Of a DNA stretch of 47,780 nucleotides, positions 18,191 to 26,082 are shown piece by piece (position 1 is the first letter of the stretch; each line of letters starts with the position of its first letter). Location of the stretch: positions 1 through 47,780 of the forward strand of contig JAJDNO010000001.1 in NCBI GenBank assembly GCA_022340615.1, written 5' to 3'. The translations under genes were made by a program, and so were the position numbers. The notes under the pieces were generated by a model. The model was given only the letters and a program-made list of their open reading frames with translations. It was not told the DNA's origin and did not search any database. Source of the DNA: Gallionella sp. GTDB taxonomy: Bacteria; Pseudomonadota; Gammaproteobacteria; Burkholderiales; Gallionellaceae.

Positions 18191-18237
18191 GTTGCGAACC
18201 GATTGCATATCGGCTCTTCTGTGCGGCGGTTCGCAAC
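18191..18237. other. Perfect 11-bp inverted repeat (strong hairpin)
   Basis: GTTGCGAACCG (18191-18201) and CGGTTCGCAAC (18227-18237) pair perfectly around a 25-nt loop. It lies in the 254-bp gap between the small hypothetical gene (end 18379) and the exporter adaptor (start 18124), both on the minus strand. It could be a terminator of the former, a regulator site for the exporter, or part of an RNA. No U-tract follows on either strand. Confidence 0.5.
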
Positions 18238-18378
18238 CCGGCAAAAGCCGCAAACATCCAGCAACGAACGACTCCCGAATCAGATTTAAAGTCGTAAAAG
18301 CAGCAAAAGGCTGTGTGGGGCCTGATGAACTGTAAACAGCGCCATCAGCGTCGGGAAAATGGTTCATTCTCTTCCCGG

Positions 18379-18657
18379 CTATTTATTCTTTTTTAGTTTC
18401 GGCTTGATCAGCTTGTAGTGTTCTGTGTGTATTCGCAGTATTGCACCGGCAACCAGATGCGGAAAACCTTTTCGGCCGCTTCTTTCATCCACTATCAGCG
18501 TGTTGAGGTAGTCCTGCAAGTCGACCGTTCCCCACAGGAGATCGATTCGATTGCCGATATGTGGAAATTTCTCGATCAACATTGAAACCTCGCCGGCAAT
18601 TGCGGCTGGAATTTTATTTCCGGGTAATGATTCCGGATTGGCTGTTTTTTCGATCAT
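18379..18657 (-). CDS. Small conserved-looking hypothetical protein
   Basis: 92 aa from the ATG at 18657 (AGGTGA about 10 nt upstream), or 102 aa from TTG at 18687. No known domain is recognised. The sequence is compact and globular: an Ala/Ile-rich N-terminal helix, then FPHIGNRIDLLWGTVDLQDYLNTLIVDERSGRKGFP, which has the look of a real folded protein, and a Lys-rich C-terminus (KLIKPKLKKNK). It may be a free-standing gene; function unknown. Base composition is somewhat A/T-richer than that of its neighbours. Confidence 0.65.
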   Translation of the reverse strand: MIEKTANPESLPGNKIPAAIAGEVSMLIEKFPHIGNRIDLLWGTVDLQDYLNTLIVDERSGRKGFPHLVAGAILRIHTEHYKLIKPKLKKNK

Positions 18658-18942
18658 GGCTTGTATATCACCTATACCTGATGCCAACGTCGATCATGCA
18701 TTGCCTGTGTACGCGCTGATGAATCATCAGAAATTCCATAATTCATTGACAAGCCTTGCCTGACACAAATAGACGTTTGCATATCCTAACTTGTGCCGGT
18801 GTGAATTGGTAGATGCAAGCGACATTACACGCTTTGCTGCATATTTTAAGGATTTGCCAAACGCAAATTTGAGGTTCACCATAACTGCTGTACATGGGGC
18901 CTTACGATGAATTTAGGGGGTAATATCAGACAGGGGTTTGCC

Positions 18943-19284
18943 GTGCATGAAATGTCGATCGCCGAAAGCGTGCTGCAAATCATCGAAGACAAGGCTCTGT
19001 CTGACGGCTATGCCAGGGTCAAAACGGTGTGGCTGGAAATCGGCCAGTTGGCCGGCGTCGAAACCGAATCGCTGCGTTTCTGTTTCGATGTGGTGACCCG
19101 CGACAGCGTTGCCAGGGACGCGCGGCTGGAAATCATCGAAACCGCTGGGCAGGGCTGGTGCATGGATTGCGCCCGCAATGTGGCCGTGACAGCCCGTTAC
19201 GAACCCTGCCCGATCTGCGGCAGTTTCCAGATCGAGGTGACCGGCGGCGACGAGATGCGTGTGAAAGAACTGGAGGTGGAATAA
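18943..19284 (+). CDS. hypA: Hydrogenase nickel-incorporation protein HypA
   Basis: 113 aa. It delivers nickel, with HypB, to the large subunit of [NiFe] hydrogenase. The start is GTG at 18943, giving the canonical [11 protein letters not shown]-terminus whose His2 binds Ni, with GGGG 7 nt upstream; the frame is open further up but the extra residues are not family-like. A zinc ribbon with two CxxC pairs (CMDC and CPIC) is present at about residues 71-90. The stop overlaps the hypB start (TAATG). Together with hypB it forms a two-gene unit, separate from hypFE. Confidence 0.96.
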   Translation: MHEMSIAESVLQIIEDKALSDGYARVKTVWLEIGQLAGVETESLRFCFDVVTRDSVARDARLEIIETAGQGWCMDCARNVAVTARYEPCPICGSFQIEVTGGDEMRVKELEVE

Positions 19285-20168
19285 TGTGCATGACTTGCGG
19301 ATGCGGAAAAGGCCAGACGCTGATCGGCGGCCATACACTCTCAAGGCAACGCAAACCCGGAGAGGCATTGCGTTTTCGCCCACGCCTCGAAGAGGCAACT
19401 CATGAACACGGCCCGGCTCGGATGCACAACCAAATCGATTTTGGGGCGGGGCCGGCCGGGGCTCACGCGCCCGGAATGAGCCAGTCGCGCATGGTGAAAA
19501 TCGAGCGCGACATACTCGCGAAGAACAACGACTATGCCGATCGCAACCGACACTATTTTTCGGATCACGGCATCTTTGCGCTCAACCTGGTCTCCAGTCC
19601 CGGTTCGGGGAAGACCACGCTGCTGGTGAAAACCATAGCTGCGCTGAACGGTGCACTGCCGCTCGCGGTGATCGAAGGCGACCAGCAAACCGACAACGAT
19701 GCCGCTCGCATCCGCGCTACCGGCGCACCCGCGCTGCAGATCAATACCGGCAAGGGTTGTCATCTGGATGCGCACATGATCGGGCAGGCAATGCGGCAGC
19801 TTGCGCTGCAGGACAACAGCCTGCTGCTGATCGAGAATGTCGGCAACCTGGTCTGCCCGGCGGGTTTCGATCTGGGCGAGGCGCACAAGGTGGTGATCTT
19901 CTCGGTGACCGAGGGCGAGGACAAGCCGCTCAAATATCCCGACATGTTCCGTGCCGCAGACCTGATGCTGCTCAGCAAGTGCGACCTGCTTCCTCATCTG
20001 GATTTCGATGCCGATCTCGCGGTGGAAAACGCGCGCCGCGTCAATCCTCATATACGCGTGATCCGCGTCTCGGCACGCAGCGGTGCGGGCATGGATGAAT
20101 GGCTGGGATGGATCGGCGGCGGTTGCCGCGGCACGGTCGCCGCGAAGCCGCATACGATCCCGGCGTGA
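19284..20168 (+). CDS. hypB: Hydrogenase nickel-incorporation GTPase HypB
   Basis: 294 aa. This SIMIBI GTPase donates nickel to the hydrogenase precursor with HypA. It has the N-terminal CxxCGC high-affinity nickel motif (Cys2, Cys5, Cys7) and a linker to residue ~75 that is only modestly His-rich, so a large nickel-storage function is unlikely. The G domain follows with SPGSGKTT (P-loop), EGDQQTDND, the metal-site segment [28 protein letters not shown] and LSKCDLLP (base recognition). GGAGG 7 nt before the ATG at 19284 is a strong ribosome-binding site. It is convergent with the slipin gene. Confidence 0.97.
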   Translation: MCMTCGCGKGQTLIGGHTLSRQRKPGEALRFRPRLEEATHEHGPARMHNQIDFGAGPAGAHAPGMSQSRMVKIERDILAKNNDYADRNRHYFSDHGIFALNLVSSPGSGKTTLLVKTIAALNGALPLAVIEGDQQTDNDAARIRATGAPALQINTGKGCHLDAHMIGQAMRQLALQDNSLLLIENVGNLVCPAGFDLGEAHKVVIFSVTEGEDKPLKYPDMFRAADLMLLSKCDLLPHLDFDADLAVENARRVNPHIRVIRVSARSGAGMDEWLGWIGGGCRGTVAAKPHTIPA

Positions 20169-20191
20169 ACACGGCTACTCCGCTTTTGTTC

Positions 20192-20965
20192 CTACTCTGA
20201 TTTTGCGAGCTTGCCGAGCGAGTGCTCGGTTATCATCTTGACCAGGTCGATCGGCACCGGGAACACCACGGTGGTATTGTTGTTCGCGCCGATTACGGTC
20301 AGCGTTTCCAGATAGCGCAGCTGGATCGCCTGCGGTTCCTGTGCCAGCACCTGCGCTGCCTGCAGCAGTTTTTCCGAAGCCTGCAGTTCGCCTTCTGCAT
20401 GGATCACCTTGGCGCGCCGTTCACGCTCCGCCTCAGCCTGGCGCGCGATCGCCCGCACCATGGTCTCATCGATATCCACGTGCTTGATCTCCACATTGGA
20501 AACCTTGATTCCCCATGCATCGGTCTGCGCATCCAGCGATTTCTGGATGTCGATGTTGAGACGCTCCCGCTCGGCGAGCATGTCGTCCAGTTCGTGTTTG
20601 CCCAGCACCGAACGCAATGTGGTCTGCGCCAGCTGGCTGGTTGCATTAAGGTAGTCCTCCACCTGGATGATCACCTTCTCGGGGTCGATCACGCGGAAAT
20701 ACACGACCGCGTTGACCTTGACCGAAACGTTGTCGCGCGAAATCACGTCCTGGCTCGGCACATCCATTACCACCGTGCGCAAACCGACCCTGACCATCTG
20801 CTGGATGCCGGGAATGATCAGCACCAGGCCCGGGCCTTTCACCTTCCAGAAACGTCCGAGCGTGAATACCACACCGCGATCGTACTCGCGCAAGATGCGT
20901 ATGCTCGCGAACGCGAGCAGCACCAGCAGGATAACAAACGTGCCAAAACTGAAATTGAAGACCAT
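20192..20965 (-). CDS. Slipin / stomatin-like SPFH membrane protein
   Basis: 257 aa. An N-terminal hydrophobic hairpin (residues ~3-23) anchors an SPFH/Band-7 domain ([30 protein letters not shown] through KHVDIDE), and an Ala/Glu-rich coiled coil ([29 protein letters not shown]) supports oligomerisation. The family forms large rings in membrane microdomains. It pairs with NfeD: the NfeD stop is 32 bp upstream, and the two typically act together in membrane protein quality control. The start at 20965 is set by AGGAG 6 nt upstream. Confidence 0.94.
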   Translation of the reverse strand: MVFNFSFGTFVILLVLLAFASIRILREYDRGVVFTLGRFWKVKGPGLVLIIPGIQQMVRVGLRTVVMDVPSQDVISRDNVSVKVNAVVYFRVIDPEKVIIQVEDYLNATSQLAQTTLRSVLGKHELDDMLAERERLNIDIQKSLDAQTDAWGIKVSNVEIKHVDIDETMVRAIARQAEAERERRAKVIHAEGELQASEKLLQAAQVLAQEPQAIQLRYLETLTVIGANNNTTVVFPVPIDLVKMITEHSLGKLAKSE

Positions 20966-20997
20966 GTCGTTCTCCTTATTTGAAATTACCAACAGTT

Positions 20998-22392
20998 CTA
21001 TTCATCGCCGGCGTTTTCAGGATCCACATCCAGTATCAGCCCGTCCATGTGCAACACCCGGATATTCTGCCCCTGCCGCAGCGGCTGTTTGCACCGTATG
21101 CGCCAGGTCTCGCCATGCACACGCGCCCAGCCGTCGCTGCCATCGAAATCCTGGACAACCTGGCCGCTGCTGCCGATCAACTCCTCGCGCCCGCTCACCA
21201 CCGGCCGCTTCCAGGATTTAACTGCCATGCCTGCGACGAAGAAAATGAACAGCGCGCTGAATAGCGCAACCGGCACAATCACAGTCCACGGAATGCCGAA
21301 TCCCGGCATGTCGGTATCGATCAGCAACACCGATCCGATCACGAATGCGACCACGCCGCCGATGCCGACCACGCCGAAACTGGGTATGAATACCTCGGCG
21401 ATCATGAACCCAATTCCAAGTATGATCAATGCCAGTCCGGCGTAGTTCACCGGCAACATCTGGAACGCGAACAGCGCGAGCAGCAGCGATATCGCGCCGA
21501 CCACGCCCGGCAAAACGAAACCGGGATTGGAAAATTCGAAGAACAGGCCGAAGATGCCCGCCAGCATCAGCAGGTACGCGATGCTCGGGTCGGCAATCAC
21601 GGCCAGCAGCCGGCTGCGCCAGTCCGGCTCCAGCGTGACGATGTTTGCACCTTTCAAATCGAGGGTGCGCTCAACGCCCAGCACCTTCACCTTGCGCCCG
21701 TCGAGTTTGTTCAGCAGCTCGGGAACATCGGGAGCGATCATATCGATCACCTTCAGCTTCAGCGCCTCGTCCGCGGACAGGCTCACCGCTTCGCGCACCG
21801 CCTGCTCAGCCCACTCGGCATTGCGTCCGCGCATCTGCGCAAGGCTGCGGATGTACGCGGCGGCGTCATTGATCTGCTTGTGCTGCAACGTGGAACCGGG
21901 CAGCGCACCCAGCGGATTCTTGCCCTTCTTCTGGTCCTTTCCGCCTTCCGGTTGTGGCTGCTTTTCGGGCTGTTGCTGGCCGTCGATGCCGCCGATGCCG
22001 ATATTGATCGGCGTGGCCGCGCCAAGGTTGGTGGCCGGAGCCATCGCGGCGATGTGGCTTGCATAAAGGATATAGGTGCCCGCACTCGCGGCGCGTGCGC
22101 CCTGGGGTGCGACGAATGCGGCGACCGGAACCGGCGAGGCGATGATCTGCTTGATAATCTGGCGCATCGCGGTGTCCAGCCCGCCCGGGGTGTCCATCTT
22201 CAACACCACCAGCTGGGTCTGGTCTTCAGCAGCTGACTTCAGTCCGCGCACCACGTAGTCAGCCGAACCGGGGCTGATCGCGCCGTCGACAGCAAGCACC
22301 AAGACCGTGGGCTGGGCCGCAACCGCGCCGCCGGCCAGGCCGGACAGCAGCAGGCTGAATAACAACGTGCGCAGGATGGAAAGGCGTTCCAT
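20998..22392 (-). CDS. NfeD-family membrane serine protease (ClpP-like, long form)
   Basis: 464 aa. Signal peptide [18 protein letters not shown]...AVAA, then a ClpP-fold protease domain (~28-235) with KMDTPGG, the catalytic Ser in ASAGTY (Ser103) and a Lys later in the domain. Four to five membrane helices follow (~280-385) and an OB-fold NfeDC domain ends the protein ([29 protein letters not shown]). A Gln/Pro/Lys-rich insert lies at ~135-160. It cleaves hydrophobic membrane proteins such as stomatin. The start at 22392 is the ATG that gives a clean signal peptide; no strong ribosome-binding site precedes it. Confidence 0.93.
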   Translation of the reverse strand: MERLSILRTLLFSLLLSGLAGGAVAAQPTVLVLAVDGAISPGSADYVVRGLKSAAEDQTQLVVLKMDTPGGLDTAMRQIIKQIIASPVPVAAFVAPQGARAASAGTYILYASHIAAMAPATNLGAATPINIGIGGIDGQQQPEKQPQPEGGKDQKKGKNPLGALPGSTLQHKQINDAAAYIRSLAQMRGRNAEWAEQAVREAVSLSADEALKLKVIDMIAPDVPELLNKLDGRKVKVLGVERTLDLKGANIVTLEPDWRSRLLAVIADPSIAYLLMLAGIFGLFFEFSNPGFVLPGVVGAISLLLALFAFQMLPVNYAGLALIILGIGFMIAEVFIPSFGVVGIGGVVAFVIGSVLLIDTDMPGFGIPWTVIVPVALFSALFIFFVAGMAVKSWKRPVVSGREELIGSSGQVVQDFDGSDGWARVHGETWRIRCKQPLRQGQNIRVLHMDGLILDVDPENAGDE

Positions 22393-22584
22393 GAAGACAA
22401 CTATAGACTTTTTTATCTCATGCGCAAGAAGCCGTTCCTGCGCAAGAAGCATGGATCTGCCTTGCATACCGCTATCCGTAGGCCGAAAGGCTTTCCACCA
22501 GCTATGGTTTTCTGCAATTCCGTCCCCGCGCATGCCTTTGTTAACCCCTATTCCTGGCCGCAACCTACCCATATCATTTTCCAC

Positions 22585-22613
22585 TTGACGTGTGCAATCT
22601 TTACACTTAATAT
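22585..22613 (+). promoter_or_regulatory. Sigma-70 promoter for the small protein gene
   Basis: TTGACG (22585-22590), a 17-nt spacer and TAATAT (22608-22613). The -35 matches 5/6 with ideal spacing. Initiation near 22620 would give a leader of about 104 nt. Confidence 0.6.
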
Positions 22614-22636
22614 GTGTTCGTGTGCATTTTGCACAC
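22590..22636. promoter_or_regulatory. Tandem 17-bp operator-like inverted repeats
   Basis: Site 1 (22590-22606, GTGTGCAATCTTTACAC) fills the spacer between -35 and -10. Site 2 (22620-22636, GTGTGCATTTTGCACAC) is a perfect palindrome with 3-nt centre lying at the predicted start site. The two match at 13 of 17 positions and begin 30 bp apart. This is a repressor-style arrangement; the regulator is unknown. Confidence 0.6.
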
Positions 22637-22723
22637 GCTGTTGAAGTTGGAAATGTACTGGATGAAGTGTCGACTGGGAGGTCATCACGTTTCTCTTCAA
22701 CCTAACTTCAGGAGATCACGATC

Positions 22724-22966
22724 ATGGAAAAAGCTCAAATTGAAAATGCAGCACAAGCCACAACGCAATTTTCAACACATAAAAAGCTGGAAGAAATACA
22801 TACCCAGCAGGCGAAATTGCGGGAATTGCAATCCGAGCTGGATGTAATGGAATCAAAATTGGAAAAAGGTGAAAAACTGTCGGAAGACGACGTTAAATTT
22901 ACCGCCGAACTCGGCTGGCTTAGCGCTGCAGCAGTGGCGATCGCCGCGGTTGCCACAAGCATCTAG
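22724..22966 (+). CDS. Small coiled-coil protein with hydrophobic C-terminal helix
   Basis: 80 aa, no family recognised. Residues ~18-58 are a charged heptad-like helix (KKLEEIHTQQAKLREL...LDVMESKLEKGEKL), and the last ~16 residues are Ala/Val/Ile-rich (LSAAAVAIAAVATSI), which could be a tail anchor or helical hairpin. AGGAG 9 nt before the ATG is a good ribosome-binding site. It is monocistronic, with a strong promoter, paired operator-like sites and a terminator of its own, so it is probably a regulated small protein. It sits in an A/T-rich patch between nfeD and the porin gene. Function unknown. Confidence 0.7.
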   Translation: MEKAQIENAAQATTQFSTHKKLEEIHTQQAKLRELQSELDVMESKLEKGEKLSEDDVKFTAELGWLSAAAVAIAAVATSI

Positions 22967-23018
22967 CGGCCTGCCCGGATGACTTGCCTTCAACAATGCA
23001 GACTGGAAACGATCAACC

Positions 23019-23051
23019 CGGAACTGGGTGGGTAACCACCCTTTCCGTTTT
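23019..23051 (+). terminator. Intrinsic terminator after the small protein gene
   Basis: GGGTGG (23026-23031), a GTAA tetraloop and CCACCC (23036-23041), extended by CGGAA/TTCCG outside (23019-23023 with 23043-23047), then TTTTC. Stem, GNRA loop and U-run make it convincing. Confidence 0.75.
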
Positions 23052-23152
23052 CATTTCATTCTAAAGGCAAATAATCCAGTATGCCGAAGGACGATTTCCC
23101 GAAGGCTATTGCAAACTTCGATGAGGAGCCTGGTTCCGGCAAAGGGCAACGA

Positions 23153-23178
23153 TGATTGAAAATTCACCACTTCAATCA
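23153..23178. promoter_or_regulatory. 8-bp inverted repeat upstream of the porin gene
   Basis: TGATTGAA (23153-23160) and TTCAATCA (23171-23178) flank a 10-nt spacer, about 100 bp before the porin ATG. Its size suits a dimeric regulator site. The half-sites are not a clean FNR or CRP box. Confidence 0.4.
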
Positions 23179-23275
23179 CGGCGTTCAATCTTTATGCTTT
23201 ATGCCCCTCTTCCAAATTTTGCAACAAATTGCAGAGCATAATCGCCATTGATTTCAAATCACCAAGAGGTGCTTC

Positions 23276-24403
23276 ATGGCCAAAAGATATCTCTTCATGA
23301 TACTGCTCAGCCTCTTTTCAGGACTTTCCAATACTCAAGCTGCCGATATTTATCATCCATCAGTCACATTAAGTGGATTCAGTACCGTCGGACTTAGTCA
23401 TTCGACTATGCATTACGGGGATTACACTCTGGACAGCACGATACCGAAAGGTCCAGGTTTGAGCGAAGATTGGTCTGCTTCAAATGACACCCGGATAGCA
23501 GGTCAGGTGGCGATCGAACTCAATCCAAAAATCTCGGCTGTTCTTCAGGTTATCTCGAAATACCATGTACCAAATACGTATCACCCCGAAGTCGAATGGG
23601 CAAATGTGAAATATGCATTCACGCCCGATGCCTTCATCAGGGTTGGGCGCATCGCTTTGCCGACCTTCCTCAATTCGGATAGCCGCAATGTCGGCTATTC
23701 CTATGTTTGGACCCATCCACCATTAGAACTTTACCGTCAGTTATACATCACCCAGAGCGATGGCGTTGACGCAACGTATCACGTCGATATTCTGGCGGCC
23801 ATGAATTCAATCAGGGCCATCGTCTATGGCAAGAACACACTTGAACGCCAGAACAGTATTTCAACCTCAAAGGATATCTGGGGAATCTTCGATACGATTG
23901 AATATGGACCGATGACTGCCCATATTGGTTATCAGGAGCGCTTTTCCTTTTCTGAAAATATCCAGACAGGAATAAGTGGAGACTGGGTCAAATACAGTGA
24001 TCTGACAGTTGGCATGGAATATGATCCGGGCGATTGGTTTGCTGTTACCGAATGGATACAACGCAAATCCATCTACAAGATATCCGCGATGTATGTGAGT
24101 GGCGGCTACCGCATTAACGAATTTACACCCTATCTTACTTACAGCCAGAGTAACCAGGGTTCATTTCTTCCCGGTTTTCCTCCACCATCGTCGAACATCA
24201 TTCGACTCGCCAACAGATCGCAAAGCACGGCCAGCCTTGGAGTACGCTGGGACTTCTTGAAGAATACTGATTTCAAATTTCAGTATGATCAAATAAAGCT
24301 AAGTGACGCCTCAAATGGCTTTCTGGCAAACGTGCCGCCGAACATCACACTGTATGGAGCCAAGTTCCATGTCATTTCTGCGGTATTTGACCTGATATTC
24401 TAG
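23276..24403 (+). CDS. Porin-like outer-membrane beta-barrel protein
   Basis: 375 aa. A signal peptide (MAKRYLFMILLSLFSGLSNTQA^AD) is followed by alternating beta-strand pattern typical of 16-stranded porins (VTLSGFSTVGLSHS..., RIAGQVAIELNPKISAVLQVIS, WANVKYAFTPDAFIRVGRIALP) and a C-terminal Phe after an aromatic strand (HVISAVFDLIF), the BAM recognition signal. It resembles uncharacterised porins of other proteobacteria; the substrate is unknown. AGAGG 6 nt before the ATG. A/T content is higher than in flanking genes, hinting at acquisition, though extracytoplasmic proteins often differ in composition. Confidence 0.85.
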   Translation: MAKRYLFMILLSLFSGLSNTQAADIYHPSVTLSGFSTVGLSHSTMHYGDYTLDSTIPKGPGLSEDWSASNDTRIAGQVAIELNPKISAVLQVISKYHVPNTYHPEVEWANVKYAFTPDAFIRVGRIALPTFLNSDSRNVGYSYVWTHPPLELYRQLYITQSDGVDATYHVDILAAMNSIRAIVYGKNTLERQNSISTSKDIWGIFDTIEYGPMTAHIGYQERFSFSENIQTGISGDWVKYSDLTVGMEYDPGDWFAVTEWIQRKSIYKISAMYVSGGYRINEFTPYLTYSQSNQGSFLPGFPPPSSNIIRLANRSQSTASLGVRWDFLKNTDFKFQYDQIKLSDASNGFLANVPPNITLYGAKFHVISAVFDLIF

Positions 24404-24514
24404 GATCGACAAAAAATAATTGCCTTTGCTTACGCTTGTAGCAATGCATTTGCACTGCGGTCGTTAAAAAACCCGTTTATTGGACGCATGGCTGCAACCG
24501 GCGTCAAATACCGG

Positions 24515-24823
24515 TCAGGCCTTGACCCAGACCTGGCCCGCATCAATTTTGACCGGGTAGATTTGTATCGGCTGGTCAGCTGGTTCACAGGTCGGCTTGC
24601 CGGTGGCGAGATCGAAATAGCTGCCGTGCAGCGAGCATTTTATTTTCCCATCCCGGATGCAGCCGAGGTACAGCGAATAATCTTCGTGGCTGCACATTTC
24701 ATCGACGCAGTGCAGCGTACCCGACGAGTTGCACAGCAGCAGGCGCTTGCCGCCGACCGCGATGCGTTTCATCTGCGCCGGTTTCAGTTCATCCGCCGCG
24801 GCAACTGAAACATACCCTTCCAT
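24515..24823 (-). CDS. Rieske-type [2Fe-2S] ferredoxin
   Basis: 102 aa. It has the two cluster-binding motifs CSH (Cys44, His46) and CSLH (Cys63, His66), 19 residues apart, within the usual fold (RLLLCNSSGTLHCVDEMCSHEDYSL...CSLHGSYFDLATGKPTCEPA). It is a soluble, small single-domain electron carrier of the type that feeds ring-hydroxylating dioxygenases or other oxidoreductases; no such partner is nearby. The start overlaps the stop of the upstream phosphoribosyltransferase-like gene (ATGA), so the two are cotranslated. Partner and role are unknown. Confidence 0.9.
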   Translation of the reverse strand: MEGYVSVAAADELKPAQMKRIAVGGKRLLLCNSSGTLHCVDEMCSHEDYSLYLGCIRDGKIKCSLHGSYFDLATGKPTCEPADQPIQIYPVKIDAGQVWVKA

Positions 24824-25935
24824 CACGCAATCCTTTTTGCGGCGCGGCCCGAATCGAGCACCGCGCGGATCTGCGCGGCCGCATCGGACAGGCTGGCGGC
24901 TTTCCCGACATGCTGCAGCACGATCGCGCCGCCCAGCACCAGCGCATCGTAATAGGCACCCTTGTTCCCCTGCAGCGCTTTCATCCCGGCCTCGGCGGCG
25001 GCGCGCGCGGTAGCCTGAATGTCGATTGCTGCAACGATCTCGTCTTCGCCTTCTGCGGCAGCAACGGATCCCGGCAGCGGCACCGCACGCACATCCTGCT
25101 GGATGCCGAGCGTGGCCGGATCGACCGCAACTTCGCTTTCCGGACCCATGTCGTGATAGTAAAAATAGCGGCCTGCCTGGCGCAGCGAAGGCACCACCCC
25201 GCCTTCCACGCCGCGAATGATGCATGCGCTGTCGAAGCCGGCGGTGCGCGCCAGTTCCGCATAAATCGGCGGATAGGGCTTGTGCACGAAGCCGGTGATG
25301 AAGTGGGTCTTGTTGCGGCCGGCAATCGGCTTGGACAACACTTCAACCGTGGTGAGCACGGGGCGCTTGATGATCTGCGCACGCAATTCAACCATGTTGT
25401 GCATGCCCGGATTCGATTGCGCCTGATCGATGTATGCCCAGCCCAGCGCCGGATCGGACAACCGGGCGGCCGCCTGCGGCGGAGTCAGATCCACCGGCAC
25501 ACCGGCTGCCTGCAGGACATGGCGTGCGCACACACCGTATTTCGGCCCCACCCGGTCCAGCCCGTGGCTGACTACATTCAAGCCGAGCTCTGCAAGCAGC
25601 GGGCCGAGGAACGGCGCGGTCGGCAGACAGCGGTTGTAGCCGTCATACGGATCGCCGATATCGACAACCTCATCGACGTCGGCGACGACGCGTCTGGTGG
25701 TCTCCAGCACCGCATCGAGCACGCCTTTGTTTTCGTCCAGCGTTTCGCGTTTCATGCGCAGCGCGATAAAAAAGATCGCGGACTGCACCGGGTCGATCCG
25801 GTTTTCAAGAATGGCTTTGGTGCCGAGCCGGGCCTCTTCGCGGCTGATGTCCTTGGACAGTTCCGGACCGGTGGCGATGCGCTGAATGATGGAGCGCATC
25901 AGCAGTTTTGGATCGGTTGGTATTGGAGCGTTCAT
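24823..25935 (-). CDS. TrpD-fold glycosyl/phosphoribosyltransferase relative, not a canonical anthranilate enzyme
   Basis: 370 aa. The overall pattern is that of the anthranilate phosphoribosyltransferase/nucleoside phosphorylase family: an N-terminal helical domain (LLMRSIIQRIATGPELSKDISREEARLGTKAIL) and an alpha/beta domain starting VVDIGD. The PRPP loop usually reads GTGGD but here reads GDPYDGYN, and the HGNRS/SSKSGSAD segment is replaced by SHGLDRVGPKYGV. True TrpD activity is therefore doubtful. It is coupled to the Rieske gene (ATGA overlap) and divergent from pfk. No ribosome-binding site is obvious before the ATG at 25935. It may be a distinct transferase subfamily of unknown substrate. 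Confidence 0.75.
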   Translation of the reverse strand: MNAPIPTDPKLLMRSIIQRIATGPELSKDISREEARLGTKAILENRIDPVQSAIFFIALRMKRETLDENKGVLDAVLETTRRVVADVDEVVDIGDPYDGYNRCLPTAPFLGPLLAELGLNVVSHGLDRVGPKYGVCARHVLQAAGVPVDLTPPQAAARLSDPALGWAYIDQAQSNPGMHNMVELRAQIIKRPVLTTVEVLSKPIAGRNKTHFITGFVHKPYPPIYAELARTAGFDSACIIRGVEGGVVPSLRQAGRYFYYHDMGPESEVAVDPATLGIQQDVRAVPLPGSVAAAEGEDEIVAAIDIQATARAAAEAGMKALQGNKGAYYDALVLGGAIVLQHVGKAASLSDAAAQIRAVLDSGRAAKRIA

Positions 25936-26082
25936 GGTTATATGCGCTGTAAATATTTCGAGAGTATCGATTCTACTGGTTTTGGCCGGGAAATTTTAGT
26001 CCGAAGCTGCGAATGCGTTGCGATTGACCCATGATGGCTAATCTTCGATGATGTCCCCACTCGCGAAAATGGAGCGCATCGG

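Noticed and set aside
22421..22450. 12-bp direct repeat TGCGCAAGAAGC (22421-22432 and 22439-22450)
   Set aside because: Only two copies with no link to a coding or regulatory feature; likely chance or a small duplication.
24910..26034. 374-codon open frame antisense to the TrpD-fold gene
   Set aside because: His/Arg/Gln-rich shadow with no family pattern, fully covered by a well-supported gene.
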